Source: JAERML01 sp035687895 (GTDB lineage: Bacteria > Bacteroidota > Ignavibacteria > UBA10030 > UBA6906). Taken from it: DNA of 7,802 nucleotides. Shown piece by piece: positions 1-7,574 of this stretch. Position 1 is the first letter of the stretch. Every line of letters starts with the position of its first letter. Under the pieces are notes generated by a model that made no database searches, was not told the origin of the DNA, and saw only the letters and a list, made by a program, of their open reading frames with translations. The translations under genes and the position numbers were made by a program. The stretch covers positions 1 to 7,802 of the forward strand of contig DASRUE010000174.1 of NCBI GenBank assembly GCA_035687895.1, given 5' to 3'.

Positions 1-2540
1 ATGTTAAAGGAAGTGGTGACCTGGTTTCGGAAGAGGGCACCATCTCCCGGAGCTGTAAACCTCCCAAAACCTTGTCCTGTCCTGAGCGTCCACACAGTGC
101 CGGTATACGTCGATCGGTCGCCATTCAGTTGTGGAGCGGGACCTGCGACGGTAAAGTACATACCATCCGTTATGGGATAGTCAAAGGTGTTGCCATTCGT
201 CGCGGCGATGTCATCGCCATTTCCCGGCTCGATCTGTACTGTCGGGCCCTGGTTGACACCGCGGGCAACCGTGTCGCTCCCGGAAACCACGTACCAGTTA
301 AGTATGTCGGCGGTGACTGTATCCGGGCCATAGACAAACGTCGTTGGGATAGTTCGGAATGTTACACTGTAGTTCCTTCCCGTCAGCTTCAGCGGGTCGA
401 TCACCGTTGCAGTGACTGCACCATCACTAGATCCGCTGTGTGTAACGGGGACTTCCGTCCCGTAGCCCGCGCTCAAGCGGACGCCGGGGTTTGGCCCTTG
501 CGGAATCCCGGTGTAGATCTGAGGAGTAGATTCCAGTGCATGAGTCAACGCCTGGTCGCTGGGGTTGTATCCATAGGCAGTCACTGCAAAATAGTAGCGT
601 TGGCCATTGACCAACGGTGCCTGCCGAATTAGATCTCTATCCACCACGAGTTCCCGGACGATCCCGTTGTCCGTTCCTCGCTGTTTCACCACGCGAACAA
701 TGATACCCAGACCCACGTCAAACACATCATCGTAGATTGTCCGGATTGCGTTCCCGTTCTTGTCGAACGTGGCAAGCAGTCTCACATCCGTACGGCCGTC
801 GACTTCTCGTTTGTCGCCCGAGAGAGGAATGGATGTAGAGGCAGTTGCTACCTGATACACATTATATCCCTCAAATTTGTATCCCTTGCGGTCGAAATCT
901 TCAGTCGCTCGTACCGTTGCCTGGTTGGATCCCCAATCCAGAACAATCTGCTTGTCCAGTGCAGGGGAAATAGTCCCGGTAACCGGATCGGTGTTGACGA
1001 CGGGAGCTGGCGGCGCCTTCGGAAGATCAAACAGATCATTGTAGGCGTTCTGCACTGCAATGTCGTTGTTCTTCATGACTGCGATGCTGGAAATGTAGTC
1101 GGTCCCTATGCCCGCCACGACACCAACCACCACCTCCTGTGTGTCGCCGAGCGCCATACTGAATGGACCGGAACAGACCCCAAGACGGCGGTCACCGGGA
1201 GCGTCTATCGAGCCATCAAGGCGACCTGTACCGGCAACTTTATCACCATCAAGCCAGAACTTCGTCGGCTGACCCGGGAAATTTGGGTGGACAAAATCCG
1301 TTCCGGAGATTGGCGTCAGTCCGCGGAGCAAATTGTACCACTGGACGGTCCCTTCACGGCTGAACGGTGGATCTGAATATGTACCACCTGCCGCAAAGTA
1401 GAAGGCAGCAGTCATCGGAAGATTAATCAATCCGGGCCCGGTACGCTTTAGATTGAAGATACCACTATCAACCAAATCATCAACACCGTTCTTATTGAGA
1501 TCCTGTCCGGCAACACCATCCACCAATGGACCCTGGAGAAAATCATATCCAACCGCCGGCGGCTTCAGACCGAACGCTGCATACGTTAAGTCTTCTGCGC
1601 TACCGTTGTATACGTACCCGAGGCTCAACGTCGTGTCGCACCCGGAAAAGTCATCACCCGCATCGCCCATATCGGGATCAGACCATTGCCCGACGTACAT
1701 ATCCGTAATGGTTGCGTTCGCCGGAGTCGAAGCTGTCCCCTTATAGATGAACGTGAACTTCTTGAAGTAGACGTTTGCCAAGGGGTCTGTTCGGTTGTAC
1801 CCCCAGAGGGTCACCTGAAGTTCAAACCCGATTGGATTCGAACCGTAAAGAGCATTGGTGCGCCCTGGGTTCAGATCGTTGCAAACAAACCAGACCACCT
1901 GGTCCGCGTCGGCAACACCTGGCTCATCGATACCGGCATTGTAAACGCCGTTGGAGTCCCGGTCATAATAGGGAGCCCCCTGAGCGGTGGGCCATTCATT
2001 CCAATCGGTTTCGTACTGTGCCCGAACACCGGCAATATCACCGTCGGTCACAGCGTTGAGTCCTTTCTCAAACAACTCCGCTGCATCTTGTTTCAAGTCT
2101 GCTGTGGCGTAATCGCGCCGGATGCGGTAGATGCGGACATCCGGATCGCCCGGGTCCGCCGCTACACCTTGAGAAATGATCCTCCCACCGATCGTTCCGA
2201 TGGCATATGTCTGCCCGCCAACTCGGAGGACCTGTGAGCCACCGTCGTTGACATTACCACCCCAGACAATACCGTCCTGAAAGATTGCCCCCCCAGTGCC
2301 GCGGGGAAAGAAAACACCGGAGTTGCCCGATGATGGTATGCGTGCAGACCAGCCGTCGTTCCTGATCCAGCCCGCCAAGTTATTAATGTTTATGAGCGTG
2401 GAAACAGGCGTTCCGTTGGTCTTGTATATGCCGCTGGGCTGGTGGTTCCTCCCCAGCGTCCGGTCGCTTGCCCATGCTGAACCAGCAAGCATGGCGGCCA
2501 CGACCAGAAAAATGCTGAACAACAGAGTGAGTTTTTTCAT
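1..2540 (-). CDS. Large secreted FN3-like protein with calcium-loop motifs (C-terminus off window)
   Basis: Open frame from ATG at 2540 to base 1 with no stop: 846 codons visible, C-terminus missing. Residues 1-24 form a clear Sec signal peptide (KK, hydrophobic core, cleavage after AWA). The mature part has DxDxNG-type acidic loops at about 193-206 (DRDSNGVYNAGIDE) and 347-360 (DLNKNGVDDLVDSG), plus an Asp cluster at 288-297, all resembling calcium-binding loops. Residues about 511-660 look like a fibronectin type III domain: IVLDW near 536, GYNVYQ near 559, YYFAVTAY near 647. More beta-rich sequence follows. Such proteins are common as large exported proteins in Ignavibacteria and related phyla, often with a C-terminal type IX sorting domain; that end is not visible here. 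The start has only a weak Shine-Dalgarno; an in-frame ATG at 2549 is an alternative. It lies 61 bases behind the TonB receptor gene, probably in the same operon. Function unknown. Confidence 0.88.
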   Translation of the reverse strand, partial: MKKLTLLFSIFLVVAAMLAGSAWASDRTLGRNHQPSGIYKTNGTPVSTLININNLAGWIRNDGWSARIPSSGNSGVFFPRGTGGAIFQDGIVWGGNVNDGGSQVLRVGGQTYAIGTIGGRIISQGVAADPGDPDVRIYRIRRDYATADLKQDAAELFEKGLNAVTDGDIAGVRAQYETDWNEWPTAQGAPYYDRDSNGVYNAGIDEPGVADADQVVWFVCNDLNPGRTNALYGSNPIGFELQVTLWGYNRTDPLANVYFKKFTFIYKGTASTPANATITDMYVGQWSDPDMGDAGDDFSGCDTTLSLGYVYNGSAEDLTYAAFGLKPPAVGYDFLQGPLVDGVAGQDLNKNGVDDLVDSGIFNLKRTGPGLINLPMTAAFYFAAGGTYSDPPFSREGTVQWYNLLRGLTPISGTDFVHPNFPGQPTKFWLDGDKVAGTGRLDGSIDAPGDRRLGVCSGPFSMALGDTQEVVVGVVAGIGTDYISSIAVMKNNDIAVQNAYNDLFDLPKAPPAPVVNTDPVTGTISPALDKQIVLDWGSNQATVRATEDFDRKGYKFEGYNVYQVATASTSIPLSGDKREVDGRTDVRLLATFDKNGNAIRTIYDDVFDVGLGIIVRVVKQRGTDNGIVRELVVDRDLIRQAPLVNGQRYYFAVTAYGYNPSDQALTHALESTPQIYTGIPQGPNPGVRLSAGYGTEVPVTHSGSSDGAVTATVIDPLKLTGRNYSVTFRTIPTTFVYGPDTVTADILNWYVVSGSDTVARGVNQGPTVQIEPGNGDDIAATNGNTFDYPITDGMYFTVAGPAPQLNGDRSTYTGTVWTLRTGQGFGRFTAPGDGALFRNQVTTSFN

Positions 2541-2601
2541 GGTATGCATCCGATTAGTGTATAGAATATTTTGACTGCATGTACAGGTCATGACAGCGCT
2601 C

Positions 2602-5600
2602 TCAGTAGTTGACGCTCACACCAACCCTGATCTGTCGGGGGCTATTGAAAAGATCGCCACCCTCGAATGGATTGGCGCCGTTCAACTGATTCTGCCAGTA
2701 GTGCTGCCTGTTGTTCAGGTTGATGGCACGGTAGAGTTCCACGTAACGTGGGCCGTTGGCTGCCACGATGTTCGAACTTAATGCCGGATTCGTCAGGAAT
2801 CCATCATCGTACGCAGCACCCGAACGAGTGTACACGTTCAACACGTTCTGGGTGTTGAGCAGATTCGAAACGTACACGTAGAAGTTGACATCGAAGAGAT
2901 CTGCAATGGAGACGGTCTTATCGACTTTGAGGTCGATTTGGAACACCCATGGCGTGGTCTCGGAGTTGACTGCACCATCCGGCCTGCGAGTACGGGGATC
3001 GTCATCTGCAAGGATACCTCCTTCTTCCGGTCCACGCTGACCGCCTGCGCTGTTTGCCTGGGCCTTCGTAAAGGAGTGACCGCTGTTGAACGAAAAGAGG
3101 ATGTTGGCGCCCAGTCGCTGAAGAATCGAGCCGCCGTCGTTCTCGCCAAATCGATAGTCGATATTAATCGTGCCGCGATGGGTCTGGTTAAACGCAAGCG
3201 GAGATATGACTGTCGGACGTATCGGGCCTGCCTCCACCGCTGAGGTTGCTGTGGTCAGGCTGGAGCCTGTGCCCTGCGCATCGGACAATGTGTAATTTAT
3301 GAAAGCTTGTACACGCTCGACACGACGGACCGTGAGACTCAACTCCAGGCCCTTCGTGGTTGCATAGTCACCATTCTGAAGAATGTTGTACGATGCAGTG
3401 GTGGACCCGGACGTCGTCGTCACTTTGTCGACCTGAATCTGACTCTTGATGTCCTTGTAGAAGGTTGTGATATCAAAGGACGCAAAGTCGGCAAACTGCT
3501 GGGTGAACCCGATCTCATACTGAGTGGTCCGCTCCGGCTCCAGGCCCGTCCCAACCGGAACAGAGATGAAATTGCGACCGGAGAATGCAAGCGCGTACTG
3601 CGACGTGCTGAGATAGATTGCATTCAACTGAGGTGACTGCACGAACTTGCCGTACTGCACATGGAACACGGTCCGGTCCGTCACGGGGAATGAGAACCCA
3701 ACCCTTGGGCTGACAGTCCGGAAGGCTTTGGTATTCTTCGTGCCGGATTCGAGAATCGTAAAGTTCACCGGATCGTACGATGGATTGGCTGGATCGATAA
3801 ACTCCCAATCATCGTTGTCAAAGGAGTCGAAGCGCAAACCTGCATTTACAACAAGATCATTGATCTCAAATTTGTCCTGCAGATAGCCCGAAATATATGT
3901 CGGGTTCTTCGGCCCTTCGAAGCCGTCATCTATCTCGTTGCCATAGATGTCGTAGCCGTAGTTGTTCGGGATGCCACCGATACGGTAAAGGGCATCGAGT
4001 GCCGGTCCGCCGGTGCGAGCAACGTCGGGGTTCGAGAGCAGGGTTCCCAACATTGCCTCGACGCGTCCGAAGCTATAGTTTCGGATGGTATATCGCTGAT
4101 ACGAGAACCCGCCCTTGAACTCGTGGCTCTTCATCTGATGCGTTATATCAAGAGCGCCGCTAATGAAGTTTTGTTTCCGTTTCTGATAAGCAACGGTTGC
4201 TCCGCCAGCCAGGTTCAAGCCGCCAGGACGTGTGAACGGAAAGCCATTCACGCGAACATCCTGTGGCGACAAAAACCGCGAGAAGTACAGAATACCTTTC
4301 GCAGCGTTTGCCGTGCTGTCACCGTAGGAGAGGTAATCATCTTCGAAAAGCGGATCGTAACGTTTGAACCGGTTATCCTGGTAGCTGACCGTGAGGTCGT
4401 AGAATGTTGTTGGTTGCACGAAGTGCGTGAGCTTCGCGCTGAAAAGCCCGCTGCTCTCATCCTGGTTGGGGATGCGCTGCTGGTTGAGAATATTCCGAAT
4501 TGGCGTCGTGTTGAAAAGCGTCTTCGTGTAATTCATGGAGGCGCTCAAACGGACAATGATAGGATTGTAATCAAACGTCAGTGTACCGTTTCCCGCCCAC
4601 GACTCAAGTTTGCGTCCGGGCACCTTACCGCCGGGGATGTTGACAGAGAATGTATCCGGCACTCCGGTGTTTGGATCGGGATTACTTCCAGCGGCATCCT
4701 CTGCGAGGTTGTCGAACACCACCGGATCCCACCATGCAACGGTCGGGTCACCCTGAAAGGTGTTTCGACCCGCAAGGAAGAACTTGATCTTGTCCGAAAC
4801 AATCGGACCACCAAACGTTGCGGAATAATCGCTGTAGCCATAGGAATATCCACCCAGGACCTTCTCACCGCCCGATGCGAAGTTGTCCGTTTCCACACGG
4901 AGCGATGCGCTGTAGTCGGTTGTTCCGGTTCTCAACTGTTGTCGGACGATACCGGCATTGGAACCACCATACTCTGCGTTGTATCCACCCGCCTGCACTT
5001 GGAACTCTTCGAGGGCTTCGGGAACGACGGACACCAGCAGGCGTCCGTTGCGAGCATCCCGTGCATCCGCACCGTCAATATAATAGCCGACTTCATCCTG
5101 GCGACCGCCACGGATAAAGATCTGTCCACCCTGCTCCACCACCCCGGCCTGAAGTGCCACCACCGATGCGATGCCACGCACCGGAATATTTTTTAGATCC
5201 TCGCTGCTTACCACCCGAACAGCGTTGGTGGCGCTTCTATTCACAAGTGGTTTCTCCGCAATAATCTCAACGCCGGTGAGAGCGACGGCCTCGGTGGAGA
5301 GACTGAAATCAAGGTCCGTCGTCAGGTCGGCACTAATACGAACGTTGGAAACAGATACTGATGAGTATCCAACATACGTCGCCTTCACGGTGTAAACACC
5401 GGCGGGCACATTGAGAACCGTGTACTCGCCGTTCACGTCAGTCGCGGCGCCGTAGCTGGTTCCTTCCACAGCCACGTTCGCCCCGACAAGTGCTTCCTTG
5501 CTCTCTCTGTCTATAACTTTTCCCTTGATCTTTCCTGTCACGCCGGCAAACAGAAGCCCCGGCACCAGGAGAAGAGCAAAAAGAAGTAGAAATGGTTTTG

Positions 5601-5607
5601 CACGCAT
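2602..5607 (-). CDS. TonB-dependent outer-membrane receptor with carboxypeptidase-like N-terminal domain
   Basis: Predicted 1001-residue outer-membrane beta-barrel that would import a substrate using TonB/proton-motive energy. Residues 1-21 are a signal peptide ending LLFA. Residues about 25-106 match the carboxypeptidase-regulatory-like beta-sandwich (GKVIDRESKEALVGANV, then TDVNGEYTVLNVPAG). Residues about 111-225 are the plug, with the typical IFIRGGRQDEVGYYIDGA at 163-180 and EFQVQAGGYNAEYGG at 201-215. The rest is barrel, with many alternating aromatic/polar strands, and it ends in Tyr (VGVSVNY) as outer-membrane barrels usually do. ATG at 5607 is chosen because GGAGG sits 5 bases upstream and the signal peptide starts there; the frame extends to a TTG at 5640, which would add 11 polar residues. 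No SusD-like gene follows, so this is not a standard SusCD pair; it resembles the Oar-like/CarboxypepD_reg receptors. The substrate cannot be predicted. Confidence 0.95.
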   Translation of the reverse strand: MRAKPFLLLFALLLVPGLLFAGVTGKIKGKVIDRESKEALVGANVAVEGTSYGAATDVNGEYTVLNVPAGVYTVKATYVGYSSVSVSNVRISADLTTDLDFSLSTEAVALTGVEIIAEKPLVNRSATNAVRVVSSEDLKNIPVRGIASVVALQAGVVEQGGQIFIRGGRQDEVGYYIDGADARDARNGRLLVSVVPEALEEFQVQAGGYNAEYGGSNAGIVRQQLRTGTTDYSASLRVETDNFASGGEKVLGGYSYGYSDYSATFGGPIVSDKIKFFLAGRNTFQGDPTVAWWDPVVFDNLAEDAAGSNPDPNTGVPDTFSVNIPGGKVPGRKLESWAGNGTLTFDYNPIIVRLSASMNYTKTLFNTTPIRNILNQQRIPNQDESSGLFSAKLTHFVQPTTFYDLTVSYQDNRFKRYDPLFEDDYLSYGDSTANAAKGILYFSRFLSPQDVRVNGFPFTRPGGLNLAGGATVAYQKRKQNFISGALDITHQMKSHEFKGGFSYQRYTIRNYSFGRVEAMLGTLLSNPDVARTGGPALDALYRIGGIPNNYGYDIYGNEIDDGFEGPKNPTYISGYLQDKFEINDLVVNAGLRFDSFDNDDWEFIDPANPSYDPVNFTILESGTKNTKAFRTVSPRVGFSFPVTDRTVFHVQYGKFVQSPQLNAIYLSTSQYALAFSGRNFISVPVGTGLEPERTTQYEIGFTQQFADFASFDITTFYKDIKSQIQVDKVTTTSGSTTASYNILQNGDYATTKGLELSLTVRRVERVQAFINYTLSDAQGTGSSLTTATSAVEAGPIRPTVISPLAFNQTHRGTINIDYRFGENDGGSILQRLGANILFSFNSGHSFTKAQANSAGGQRGPEEGGILADDDPRTRRPDGAVNSETTPWVFQIDLKVDKTVSIADLFDVNFYVYVSNLLNTQNVLNVYTRSGAAYDDGFLTNPALSSNIVAANGPRYVELYRAINLNNRQHYWQNQLNGANPFEGGDLFNSPRQIRVGVSVNY

Positions 5608-5612
5608 AGCTT

Positions 5613-5617
5613 CCTCC
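5613..5617 (-). promoter_or_regulatory. Shine-Dalgarno site of the TonB receptor gene
   Basis: Reads GGAGG on the minus strand, 5 bases before the ATG at 5607 (extended TTGGAGGAAGCT). It decides the start in favour of 5607 over the upstream TTG at 5640. Confidence 0.8.
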
Positions 5618-5672
5618 AATTGTTGAGGCGTGTTATTCAATGATAAAATTCATGGTCTCCGTACGTTATCCG

Positions 5673-7163
5673 TTACTTCTTCACCTGCATGCCTGCGGGC
5701 TTCCCGACAGGAGGTCCTGCCACCTGTCGATCCTGAAGCACGGTAAGCTGAAGAGCACTGCCCGCTCCTGTTGCAACGAGGGTGTACAACTTCCCGACTT
5801 CAAAATTGGTTGCCGGCAATGTCGCAACGCCAAAGCTGCTTGCGTCAACTTGAACCTGACCTCGGATCTTTCCACCCGGGTAGTCGTTCGAGTGGAAGTT
5901 CACGTAGATGTTGCCAGCGTTGAATTCCTGTCGAAGGGCGTCAGTGAGACCAGTCGTGTCTACCCACGTCCCGGTGAATGTCGTCTTCTTGTCAGGAACG
6001 ACCTGCGCGCGGATTGTGCCGCCTGGGGCGGGCGCGCTGTGGAAGTTCACGTAAATGCGTCCATTCACGAGCTCCGTCATAAGCGCAGGAGTTAGTGGCT
6101 GCACTGCATCATCGGTTCTCCACACACCGGAAAGTGTGGAATCGGTCACGACAGCTCCGGCAATGGTGCGCACCACAGAACCATTAGTCCCCGCGGCAGC
6201 ATTATGGAAATGCGCCGCCGTGAACCCGAGCGTATCTGGAGCTCCTTTAGTGACCGTAATGGAGTACGTCAGGCCCTGAGGGGAGAGGATGAAGCGCGCT
6301 GCACCTGAAGATGCGGTCGTCACCGGCGTTGGCTCATTCGCACCGGAAAGCGAAGTATTCGGGATGGTAATCCTTTGGCCCGTTGTATCGGTAAAGATGG
6401 CTTTGACCACAGGTCCATTCACTCCGGCGGGCGCATTGTGGAAGTGCGCCATTGTATAGAAGCCGGTAATGCTGTCGATGTCAACCGTGACGCTATACGT
6501 GAGATTTTTATTATTACCGATTGTGGCCGCCGCGGTCCCTGTCGCGGAAGTTGGGACAGGAGTTGGTTCCTGCGAACCATTGAGTGTGGCCTTGTAGCTT
6601 CCCGCCGATACCGCGAAGATCGCTATGGAGCCTGCGGAGAGGGTGTCGTACACCCGCGCACCGGCAAATGGGACGCTTGCCGCCAAGTCGGTCCCCGTCG
6701 CTGAACCGCTGCGGAGGACAATGTTCGCCGAAGAACCAAATGCCGCGTTGACATACTTTATCTTTGCACTCGTCGCGCTGGCGTTATTCTTGTCCTTGTG
6801 TCCTTCGGGAAGGTTGAGGTAGGCAAGAGCGGTTCCACCTGTCGAATAGATCAGAACGGTACTTTGCTGCTCCGATCCCAACACCACTGATTGTGCCGAG
6901 GTCGCGCCAAACGCAACTGAGCGGCTTCCCGACGGTATGTCCGAATACGAGGTTGAGGCCAGGTAGCCGATATTCCCTACAGAAGAACCATCGACGCTGA
7001 CATTGCCGGCGGCGCCACCGGGCACGGCATGAAAGAAGCGCACCTGGGAACGAAAGTCGGGATTGGTGACTGTCCCCGGGCCATCAGGGACGTCGACGCA
7101 CGCACCCCACAGGACGCCGATCGCAAGCAGGCCAATCGGAAGAAAGAGTTTATTGAAACGCAT
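5673..7163 (-). CDS. Exported DUF4397/CHRD multidomain protein, possible lipoprotein
   Basis: 496-residue exported protein. Residues 1-21 form a signal sequence followed by Cys22 (GVLWGAC), suggesting a lipoprotein, though Trp at -3 is atypical for a lipobox. Residues about 39-120 are a DUF4397 unit (VRFFHAVPG ... IPSGSRSV ... VLIYSTGG). A second unit starts at 133 (KIKYVNAAFG ... LSAGSIAIFAVSAGS, to 189) and seems to finish only at about 442-480 (VATLPATNFEVGKLYTLVATG). Between them lie CHRD sequences: N-half 190-258 (LNGSQEPTP, AHFHNAPAG), N-half 270-335 (LSGANEPTP, AHFHNAAAG), C-half 340-390 (YVNFHSAPAPGG) and C-half 394-440 (YVNFHSNDYPGG). CHRD is named after chordin; its bacterial role is not established. 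The start at 7163 is supported by AAGGAGA 8 bases upstream and by the signal sequence; the frame stays open to a GTG at 7328 that lacks an RBS. It is first in the likely operon, 65 bases before the TonB receptor gene. Confidence 0.93.
   Translation of the reverse strand: MRFNKLFLPIGLLAIGVLWGACVDVPDGPGTVTNPDFRSQVRFFHAVPGGAAGNVSVDGSSVGNIGYLASTSYSDIPSGSRSVAFGATSAQSVVLGSEQQSTVLIYSTGGTALAYLNLPEGHKDKNNASATSAKIKYVNAAFGSSANIVLRSGSATGTDLAASVPFAGARVYDTLSAGSIAIFAVSAGSYKATLNGSQEPTPVPTSATGTAAATIGNNKNLTYSVTVDIDSITGFYTMAHFHNAPAGVNGPVVKAIFTDTTGQRITIPNTSLSGANEPTPVTTASSGAARFILSPQGLTYSITVTKGAPDTLGFTAAHFHNAAAGTNGSVVRTIAGAVVTDSTLSGVWRTDDAVQPLTPALMTELVNGRIYVNFHSAPAPGGTIRAQVVPDKKTTFTGTWVDTTGLTDALRQEFNAGNIYVNFHSNDYPGGKIRGQVQVDASSFGVATLPATNFEVGKLYTLVATGAGSALQLTVLQDRQVAGPPVGKPAGMQVKK
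5844..6596 (-). repeat. Nested CHRD half-domain repeats inside the DUF4397/CHRD gene
   Basis: In the direction of transcription: CHRD N-half (6596-6390), CHRD N-half (6356-6159), CHRD C-half (6143-5994), CHRD C-half (5984-5844). Short stretches of DNA identity support duplication: a 15-base word GTGGAAGTTCACGTA at 5892-5906 and 6039-6053 (C-halves), and an 18-base word with two mismatches at 6199-6216 and 6433-6450 (N-halves, encoding the AHFHN motif). Outside these motifs the copies have diverged, so the duplication is old. Domain edges are estimates by eye. Confidence 0.7.
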
Positions 7164-7171
7164 AGGTAGGT

Positions 7172-7178
7172 TCTCCTT
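7172..7178 (-). promoter_or_regulatory. Shine-Dalgarno site of the DUF4397/CHRD gene
   Basis: Reads AAGGAGA on the minus strand with 8 bases to the ATG at 7163. It fixes the start of the first gene of the set and argues against the 55-residue N-terminal extension that the open frame would allow. Confidence 0.85.
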
Positions 7179-7213
7179 GCTATGATTGTTGATCGTGGTC
7201 AGATGACTATCGC

Positions 7214-7228
7214 GCTCCTCTTTGGAGC
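7214..7228. repeat. Inverted repeat GCTCC-N5-GGAGC near the start of the DUF4397/CHRD gene
   Basis: Perfect 5-bp GC-rich arms around a 5-base loop, ending 36 bases before the ribosome-binding site at 7178. It may form a small hairpin in the leader RNA. No T run follows, so it is not a terminator. Confidence 0.45.
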
Positions 7229-7351
7229 TTGCTGCAGTACACTCGGTGGATTCTCGACGTCGCACTGACACGACTGATGGCAATGGTGAAGCAATGATGG
7301 TGACAAGATGCAGGTGTTTGCTCTGCACCCACTAACACGAACATCTCAATC

Positions 7352-7370
7352 AAAAAAAGACGTCGAACGT
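7352..7370 (-). terminator. Weak hairpin plus T7 run, possible attenuator in the leader
   Basis: Minus strand reads ACGT-TCG-ACGT, one C, then seven T (7358-7352). The stem is only 4 bp, so a full intrinsic terminator is doubtful. It sits about 215 nt after the predicted transcription start and about 190 nt before the first gene, where an attenuator could lie. Confidence 0.25.
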
Positions 7371-7397
7371 GATGGTGTTGGACAGGACTTGAGTGGC

Positions 7398-7410
7398 TCT
7401 AGTTGCTAGA
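7398..7410. repeat. Inverted repeat TCTAG-N3-CTAGA
   Basis: Perfect 5-bp arms with a 3-base loop inside the leader. It could form a small RNA hairpin or be a protein site; either is inference. The CTAG core is often rare in bacterial genomes, and two copies this close is mildly notable. Confidence 0.5.
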
Positions 7411-7477
7411 AAGACCGGACAAGGATTGCCACGCTCGTTTCTCTACAGCCCCTCAGCACAATGAGATTGTTTGGTAT

Positions 7478-7493
7478 GGAATGTTGGAATGTT
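7478..7493. repeat. Tandem 8-mer GGAATGTT x2
   Basis: Two perfect adjacent copies (7478-7485 and 7486-7493) in the leader, flanked by TTGGTA (7471-7476) and its complement TACCAA (7495-7500). Could be a binding site or chance; no known regulator is recognised. Confidence 0.5.
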
Positions 7494-7574
7494 GTACCAA
7501 TAGCCCCCGGCGAACACCTCCTGTTGTGACACATTGTGGAAGGAACAACTTGGATCACATACTAATGGTGACTT

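Noticed and set aside
72..632. 186-codon plus-strand open frame at the left edge
   Set aside because: Antisense, in the same codon register, to the FN3-like gene, whose frame is continuous and meaningful there. The translation has no domain-like pattern.
2541..2601. Possible terminator between the TonB receptor and the FN3-like gene
   Set aside because: Only a short TCATGA palindrome is present, with no stem followed by a T run, so read-through is more likely.
4123..5196. 357-codon plus-strand open frame opposite the TonB receptor gene
   Set aside because: It lies in the codon register exactly antisense to a clearly coding TonB gene, and its translation is Cys/Arg/Val-rich with no recognisable domain. 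It is a shadow of codon bias.
7164..7328. 55-residue N-terminal extension of the DUF4397/CHRD protein
   Set aside because: The upstream start would be GTG without an RBS, and the extension would bury the signal peptide. The ATG at 7163 has a strong site.
7360..7460. tmRNA-like hints (GGGGCTGTAGAG near 7446-7457, GTTCGAC near 7363-7369)
   Set aside because: There is no matching acceptor 3' half, no CCA end and no tag peptide ending in Ala-Ala, so the resemblance is a few bases only.
7406..7534. 42-codon minus-strand open frame in the leader (starts MCHNRRCSPG)
   Set aside because: No Shine-Dalgarno before its ATG, no recognisable features, and a length expected by chance. A regulatory leader peptide is not excluded but is not supported.
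7525..7559. TGTGA ... TCACA half-sites resembling a CRP operator
   Set aside because: The halves are 25 bases apart instead of 6, so they do not form a CRP site.
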